Below are positions 58,804 through 64,000 of a stretch of 64,000 nucleotides of DNA, piece after piece. How positions within the stretch are numbered: position 1 is the first letter of the stretch; each line of letters starts with the position of its first letter. The stretch is from Capitulum mitella (Eukaryota > Arthropoda > Thecostraca > Pollicipedomorpha > Pollicipedidae): NCBI GenBank assembly GCA_030062745.1, contig CP099848.1:18711081-18775080 (forward strand), in the 5' to 3' direction. The position numbers and the translations under genes were made by a program. The notes beneath the pieces are model-generated. The model was not told the DNA's origin, searched no databases, and saw only the letters and a program-made list of their open reading frames with translations.

Positions 58804-59538
58804 ATGAACGAAGAACGCAGTGGCCCGCAGAACGGCGCCCAGAACGGCGAGCAGAATGGCTCCGGGAACGCGGCGGACGCCGAGCCGGCCGGGGCGCTGG
58901 TGCGCCGCCAGAACTCGTTGCTGCACACCAAGTGCATGTTCCACAACGACCTGGAGCTGGACCACCGGCCGTCGCAGCGGCAGCTGCTGGTCGGCGAGAT
59001 GGCCGACAGCTACCGGCACCTGCTCACCTCGATGGGCGAGAACGTGCAGCGCGAGGGCCTGCTCAAGACGCCAGAGCGCGCCGCCAAGGCGCTGCTCTAC
59101 TTCACCAAGGGCTACGACCAGACTATCCAGGAGGTGCTGAACGAGGCCGTCGCCGACGAGGACCACGACGAGATGGTGATCGTCAAGGACATCGAGATGT
59201 TCTCCATGTGCGAGCACCACTTGGTGCCGTTCATGGGCAAGGTGTCTGTGGCATACCTGCCCCGCGGCAAGGTGCTCGGCCTCAGCAAGGTGGCGCGGAT
59301 CGTGGAGATGTTCAGCCGGCGGCTGCAGGTGCAGGAGCGGCTCACCAAGCAGATCGCGCACGCCCTGCTCGAGGCCATCAATCCAAGCGGCGTGGCGGTC
59401 ACCGTGGACGCCACGCACCTGTGCATGGTGATGCGCGGCGTGCAGAAGATTAACACCAAGACGGTGACCAGCTGCATGCTGGGCGTGTTCAGGGACGACC
59501 CCAAGACGCGCGAGGAGTACCTGGCGCTGACGCGGTAG
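58804..59538 (+). CDS. GCH1: GTP cyclohydrolase I, copy 2
   Basis: Same reaction and length (244 residues, no introns) as copy 1 on the opposite strand. Zinc ligands Cys136, His139 and Cys207 and all motifs are kept. It differs at six residues: Leu77 to Met, Phe117 to Ala, Val169 to Met, Met206 to Leu, Ala218 to Thr, Met243 to Thr (copy 1 to copy 2). Phe117 and Met206 sit in strongly conserved blocks ([13 protein letters not shown]), so this copy looks the more diverged. Start ATG at 58,804 was chosen because the block [11 protein letters not shown] begins there in both copies; the frame is also open from 58,618. Likely regulated by the shared CpG-rich 5' region. Confidence 0.95.
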   Translation: MNEERSGPQNGAQNGEQNGSGNAADAEPAGALVRRQNSLLHTKCMFHNDLELDHRPSQRQLLVGEMADSYRHLLTSMGENVQREGLLKTPERAAKALLYFTKGYDQTIQEVLNEAVADEDHDEMVIVKDIEMFSMCEHHLVPFMGKVSVAYLPRGKVLGLSKVARIVEMFSRRLQVQERLTKQIAHALLEAINPSGVAVTVDATHLCMVMRGVQKINTKTVTSCMLGVFRDDPKTREEYLALTR

Positions 59539-60781
59539 ACGACGACGGCTACAGGCTAACGGTCTTGAGCAAAAGGCTCGGCGTTCTGCGTCATGAGTGA
59601 GTGACCCCGCTCCATTCCCGCTAGTGCTTGGCTGAGGTGCTGTGGTTTCGTGAAGCACGCGGTGTTCCGTTTGCTGGAGCGGGCCGGGCGCGATCGAGTC
59701 CTTTGTGTTGTCGGTCGTTGCAAGATCTGGCCATCCGTGGTGTGACTCTGTAGCTGGTGTGTTCCTTCTGTTGCCTTTGTTTGATGCGGTTTTCCGAGTT
59801 TCCCGACTACCGAGTGTCACGACTACCATGACGTTCGGATTCTAATTGTTGTGCCACGGTGAGCGCACTGTGGAGGGTTTTATTAGGGTAGCTACAGTGT
59901 ACCAAACCGGCAGCTTTCGTCATATCCCGTTGGTGGAAACTGAAGTTCTGGAGCTTGTGGATCCGTAGTCTTGCACGGAGCGGTTCCTGTTTCGGCTGCA
60001 CATGTCCTTTTTGCAGTTTCAAGGTTCTGGTCGGTAGAAGCTGCCCCTGTTCACTTTCGCCGCGTGAGTTTGCGTTTTATCCCCGTCGTACCCCAGTTAC
60101 GAGCGTCGATAACAGCAATGTGCCAACTAGAACTGTTTGTGACAAAGCGGGACCAAGTCGGCGAGGCCGATCCGTTGTCGAAGGGACCAAGCAGTCGTGA
60201 GAACTGCGTGCGTGTTGTCGCTGTGACCGTTGTCTGTTGTGAGCCGGCGGCGGCGGAGCTCGGCCGCTGACGGCCGGGCCGGGCCGGCGCCCCGTTCGTG
60301 GAATAAAGTCGCGCACTCCGGCCGACGGTGTGTTCTTGCCGCCGCCGGGCGGTTGCGGCAGGCGGACCTTGACACCGAGCGGCGGCCGCAGCGGGGCGGC
60401 GAGTGGGCCCGCCGCTCCGCCCCGTCTGGATCGGCCGCCTGGGTCTGGCGTCCACCTGTGGACGGGCCGACTCCAGGCAGGTCACGGCGGGCGATGGCTG
60501 CTGCTGCCAGTCACCAGCCGACTGCGACGCAGGCTTCGCTGAATGGTGTGCTGTGGGCGGGAGGCCGGTTTTTTGCCGGCGCAGGTAATTGCCTGCTTAT
60601 TTTGGCGAGGAATTTACACTTCAGAGTCACCTCGGCTATTCGAAGGATGATTTGGCGTTTTTTTTTTTCGGTGGAGTTCCGACTCGGTGGATTAGGCCAT
60701 TAGTAGTTACTTTTTCTGTCGTATCAGCTAGCGGGATGTGCCGATCGTAATCTTTGTGGCCGTCAAATGTAAGCCTTTGTC
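59539..60781 (+). other. 3' flank and probable 3' UTR of GCH1 copy 2
   Basis: Reverse complement of 28,848-30,124. No separate gene seen. AATAAA at 60,302-60,307 is a candidate poly(A) signal conserved between copies. Open frames on both strands at 60,050-60,600 are compositional. Confidence 0.5.
60302..60307 (+). terminator. Candidate poly(A) signal of GCH1 copy 2
   Basis: AATAAA about 765 bp after the stop codon, matching 29,318-29,323 in the other arm. Confidence 0.4.
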
Positions 60782-61997
60782 TTAACCCGCGCACGACCGT
60801 CGGTCCGTTTCGAACATCGGCGACTGGGGGGGCGGGGCAGTTGGCCTCCCCCTCTAACTCATGAACGCTTGGTCGCACGATAAATATAAGCGTACCATTG
60901 GAAAGCTTGTGACGAGTAGAGCTGGAAACTCGCGTCATTTTTAGTTTTAGATAATATGTCAGCAATTTACGCCCTTTATATGTTTTCTCGTAGCTGACTG
61001 CATGAGGCCGAGGAATGGCCTGAATCTCAAGGGCTGTGACTGATAACGCCTAGGTAAAGGCACCAGCGCACAAGTAAAGGTCCGCGGATGCCGATACACG
61101 TCTAATTTCCCCAGATTTGTTCAATATATACGCCGAAACGTTGAGTTAAAGACACGGCAGTTCTCCCGCCAGCTGTCTGTGTGCACCGCTGACGTCTGCG
61201 GTACCAAATTGACGGGAACTAATTTTAGCGTTCGTTTATTTTCGCGAAAAAAGCCTGTCTATGTGCATTTTATTGATCTTAGTGATTCTTGTGATGGTTT
61301 TCATGCTTATATTTTGGAAAAATTAATTAGTTTTGAATCAACACAATTGGCGGAGCTTTATTCGCGAGAACGTGTTTATTTCCAAAATATGTTATTCATA
61401 CTTTTTGAAGTTCCCGGTATTACGTCTGTGAAGGCTAGTTGTGCCATTTTCTACCCATTCTGAGTAATTCATCGTCGATTTTGACGGTGGTACATTTTGG
61501 CTCGCTGCAGTTATTTGTGACCTGACCTCAGGTCAATGGCTGGGAAGTCATTGATACTTTGCCGAATGACGGCAACTAGGTGTCTGCTTAACTCAGCACT
61601 AAAATTGTTATGAAATATTCCGTCAATTTCCGAAAAAACGACGATATGTCTTAAAAATAAGCTTGACCTTAGGTCAATGACCCGGAAACTCCGAGAAATC
61701 TGAGATAGCAGATTTGTTGTAACTATCACGATCACTAATCCCTGAAAGTATTATTGAGCTATTTTCTTTTGCGAAAAGTTACAGGGCGCTAAACTTTTTT
61801 AGACATAGGTCTGTTTGACCTTGCCTAGGTGAGGCACCTGACCTGACCCGGGGTCAACATTTTGACACGAGATGTAAAATTGACGAAGGAAAAGGTACAC
61901 GAAGTTTCGTGACCCTGTGTTTGTTGGTTCTCTCGCAATCCCAGAAAAACCTCGGGGGGGGGGCAGTGAACTGCCCCCCCATTCGGGGACGGGTTAA
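60782..61997 (+). mobile_element. TTAA-flanked MITE, family B, copy 4 (right arm)
   Basis: TTAA at 60,782-60,785 and 61,994-61,997, termini CCCGCGCACGACC and GGGGACGGG. Partner of 27,626-28,847. TGACCTCAGGTCA lies near 61,523. Confidence 0.8.
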
Positions 61998-63135
61998 GTA
62001 ATCGTGCGTCGGCCTCGGCCAAATTTTTGTACTTTGTACTGTCAAATTAGTGATAGCAACCAAAGAGCTTGACACTTCATGGTCGACAGGAATTTCTTAT
62101 CAAAAATGCTGCTTTGCGAGGCCCCAAAACTCGTGGTCTTTGTCTCTTTGGAGCAGGAGATCTTTGTGAAATATTTGTCGCGGAAATACGTCGTTGAGTC
62201 GTCGAACTGAAGCTGCCTAGTCAGTGAAGTTACGTGCAAAACATGCAGGCAAACAAAGCTGGCAATTACAAGCTGACGGTTGTTTGTACGTTTAGGTATG
62301 TAACCATGATGTGATGGGGAAACATATGAATTGCACTTGCTTAGAAAACCTTTTTAGAAAACGCATAAACCTAGGAGAACACAAGGAAAGTTCAAGTTCA
62401 AAAATTTGAAGAATCGCGGAGAATGCTGGCAAATTGACAAATGAGTGAAAGCGACACAACCCTAATCTGTGCTGGGGGGTGAGGGTGGCGGCAGATTCTG
62501 TTCCCCATCGGTTTTTCGCACACAATGCCCGGGCTTTGGAGAGCTGCTTCACGAAACTTGTTGACTTTTCCCAGATATGATTTTCTTCATGTGTTGACAG
62601 AATTTCAGATACTGACCTCCTCCAGAGGAGATTTCTGTTCACATTTTTGGGAGGGTTATGGAGGAATATCTCGCTTCTGGACATCGCGCATTTTGACGTA
62701 GTCATGTACCATTTTGATGTCCTTCATAAGTTCACGGACAGTTCAAATGACCGAAATATTTGTTATCTGCACACTCTCAATTATCTTAAGAAAAATGCTG
62801 ATGAATAATGGATCCAGGGCCTTATAAAAGACGCTGTTTATATTTTCGTGTTCCTAGGAATCGATGGCTCATTGCAAGAATAAAAGAGCTAGCGTGTGAT
62901 ATAGATATATTGGTCCTCATTTACTCATATAATTCATTTTTACATACTGCAAGGGGTGTCTGTGCGTTGGTTTTCTGGTGCATATTCCGTATAATATGTT
63001 CAGCGAGCCCCACAGACATGTAAATGAAGGTGATTGGCTTTGTTAGTTCCACAAAGACAACGAGGAGATTCCATATATTTCAAAAAAATAAAATCAGAGG
63101 TGACTCCAGGATAGTGCAAAAGAGGGTATTTTGTT
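61998..63135. repeat. Outer right arm, no gene
   Basis: Pairs with 26,495-27,625. The part at 62,460-62,700 resembles a family A-type end (CCCCATCGGTTTTTCGCACAC, then a GGGCTTTGGAGAGC phrase) without clear TTAA termini. No coding signal. Confidence 0.45.
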
Positions 63136-63523
63136 TGACCGGACAACGGTGAAGAGCGGCCCTGGCACTCCGGCGTCGGGAACCCACGTGAGCCGCTGGA
63201 CACGTGGGGCATGCACCAGCTGCTACTGAGCCTTGCAAAGCAGAGGGCGGATTGCATTGCTTGATGGTACATTCGGCCCCGGCTGTCGCCTTTAAGCTCT
63301 GGGACGAGACAAAGGTACAGTACTGCTCAGTTTTTTGCATGCAATATCCATAATAGCCTTGGTTCTCATGACACGGTTTGCAGCCGTGCAGACTGGGCTT
63401 TCCTGGTAACAGTCGCTTGCTTTACCGTGCCATGAATGTATGACATGGACAGGCGATTTTTTCGTAAAAAGTGACGAGGAAGTATCACTTAGGACCAATC
63501 TCAAAATGTGCCTGGCCTGTGAG
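63136..63523. other. Unique flank beyond the palindrome
   Basis: Sequence that no longer matches the left arm. No gene or repeat recognised. Confidence 0.45.
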
Positions 63524-64000
63524 CATAGGTGGGCACTGGTCCGTTACTCCGTTACTCCGTTACTAACGAAGTTACTTTTTTGAGTAACGGAGTAACGGAC
63601 CCGTTACTTTTATTTTACTGTAACGGACTGAGTAACGGAAGTTACTTTTGTGGTCCGTTACTCCGTTATTTTTTGGTCCGTTACTCCGTTACTCCGTTAC
63701 TCCGTTACTTTTTAAACTCCTTACAGACACCGCCCGGCTTTATTTGCATCGGCACACGCCATTGGCTACTTGAATAGCCAACACCCAATAGCGTGCGGCG
63801 ATACAAGCGCGGCTGGGCGCGCACTCAGCTGACAATCGCGGAGTCGACTTGTTGACAATATTCGTCAGCTGATAAACGTTGACGGCAAGCTGGCGGCAAT
63901 GGTTCAGTATAAAGGCCAACTGACTTTGGTCTCTTTTGGGACAAAAGTATTGAATTATGCGTAAGTTTGGTATGACTTAAAATTATAAATTACCCAGTCG
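63524..64000 (+). mobile_element. Probable left end of a hAT-like element (runs off the window)
   Basis: Starts CATAGGTGGGCACTGG, close to hAT termini of the CAgnGGTGGGCA type. It is followed by dense copies of the octamer CCGTTACT and its complement AGTAACGG in both orientations (63,540-63,715), as expected for subterminal transposase-binding repeats. The other end lies outside the window, so no target duplication can be checked. Confidence 0.45.

Larger units (their letters stand above)
43389..63135. repeat. GCH1: Right arm of the giant inverted duplication
   Basis: Reverse complement of 26,495-38,165. It is about 8.1 kb longer, accounted for by the LINE with nested TTAA element (49,196-56,771) and the solo-LTR-like insert (44,012-44,645), offset by small deletions. 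Base substitutions and short indels are scattered along the arms, so this is not an exact copy of one sequencing read. Confidence 0.93.

Noticed and set aside
26495-63135. The palindrome as a single-molecule foldback sequencing artefact.
   Set aside because: The arms differ by many substitutions, a LINE with target duplication and a solo-LTR-like insert, which one folded molecule cannot give. A haplotype misjoin remains possible.
1-64000. CRISPR arrays, bacterial operons or prophage.
   Set aside because: The window is eukaryotic: spliced gene, LINEs and MITEs. No evenly spaced direct repeats with unique spacers were seen.

Overview
The window is animal nuclear DNA, most likely from an arthropod and perhaps a crustacean. 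This is inferred from split genes with GT-AG introns, an I/Jockey-group LINE, many short DNA transposons, a short CCTAA run and an animal-type GTP cyclohydrolase I. The species cannot be fixed from sequence alone. Most of the window is repeat-derived. Two protein-coding loci are convincing: a multi-exon gene for a PB1/LIR/UBA autophagy-receptor-like protein of the NBR1/p62 type (8,069-17,184, minus strand), and GTP cyclohydrolase I (GCH1), present twice with intact intronless reading frames (30,125-30,859 minus and 58,804-59,538 plus).

Layout. 1-8,068: simple and tandem repeats, a 268-bp hAT-type MITE with a perfect 8-bp target duplication, and two ~1.2-kb TTAA-flanked elements. 8,069-17,184: the NBR1/p62-like gene, with two more TTAA elements inside introns. 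17,185-26,494: GC-rich sequence upstream of that gene, then AT-rich sequence with a hairpin-rich foldback at 20,925-21,337 and two (AT)n tracts. 26,495-63,135: a giant inverted duplication. The left arm (26,495-38,165) and right arm (43,389-63,135) are diverged reverse complements around a 5.2-kb spacer. The right arm is about 8 kb longer because of a LINE of ~6.4 kb (with a TTAA element nested inside it) and a 634-bp solo-LTR-like insertion; the left arm keeps the empty site for both. The spacer holds ~2.6 kb with a single CpG and a LINE fragment cut at the arm boundary. 63,136-64,000: the probable start of a hAT-like element that leaves the window.

Biology. GCH1 makes dihydroneopterin triphosphate, the first committed step of tetrahydrobiopterin and pteridine synthesis. 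Both copies keep the zinc and active-site residues, so both could be functional. Each copy is bracketed by TTAA elements. Four related TTAA element families recur in the window, all carrying AGGTCA/TGACCT hexamers in arrangements resembling nuclear-receptor sites (a DR1 in one family, a spacer-1 everted repeat in two others). The most unusual signals are the large palindrome with GCH1 on each arm, the CpG desert in its loop, these motif-bearing element families, and the hairpin-studded foldback near 21 kb. A diverged-haplotype misjoin in the assembly is a real alternative explanation for the palindrome.
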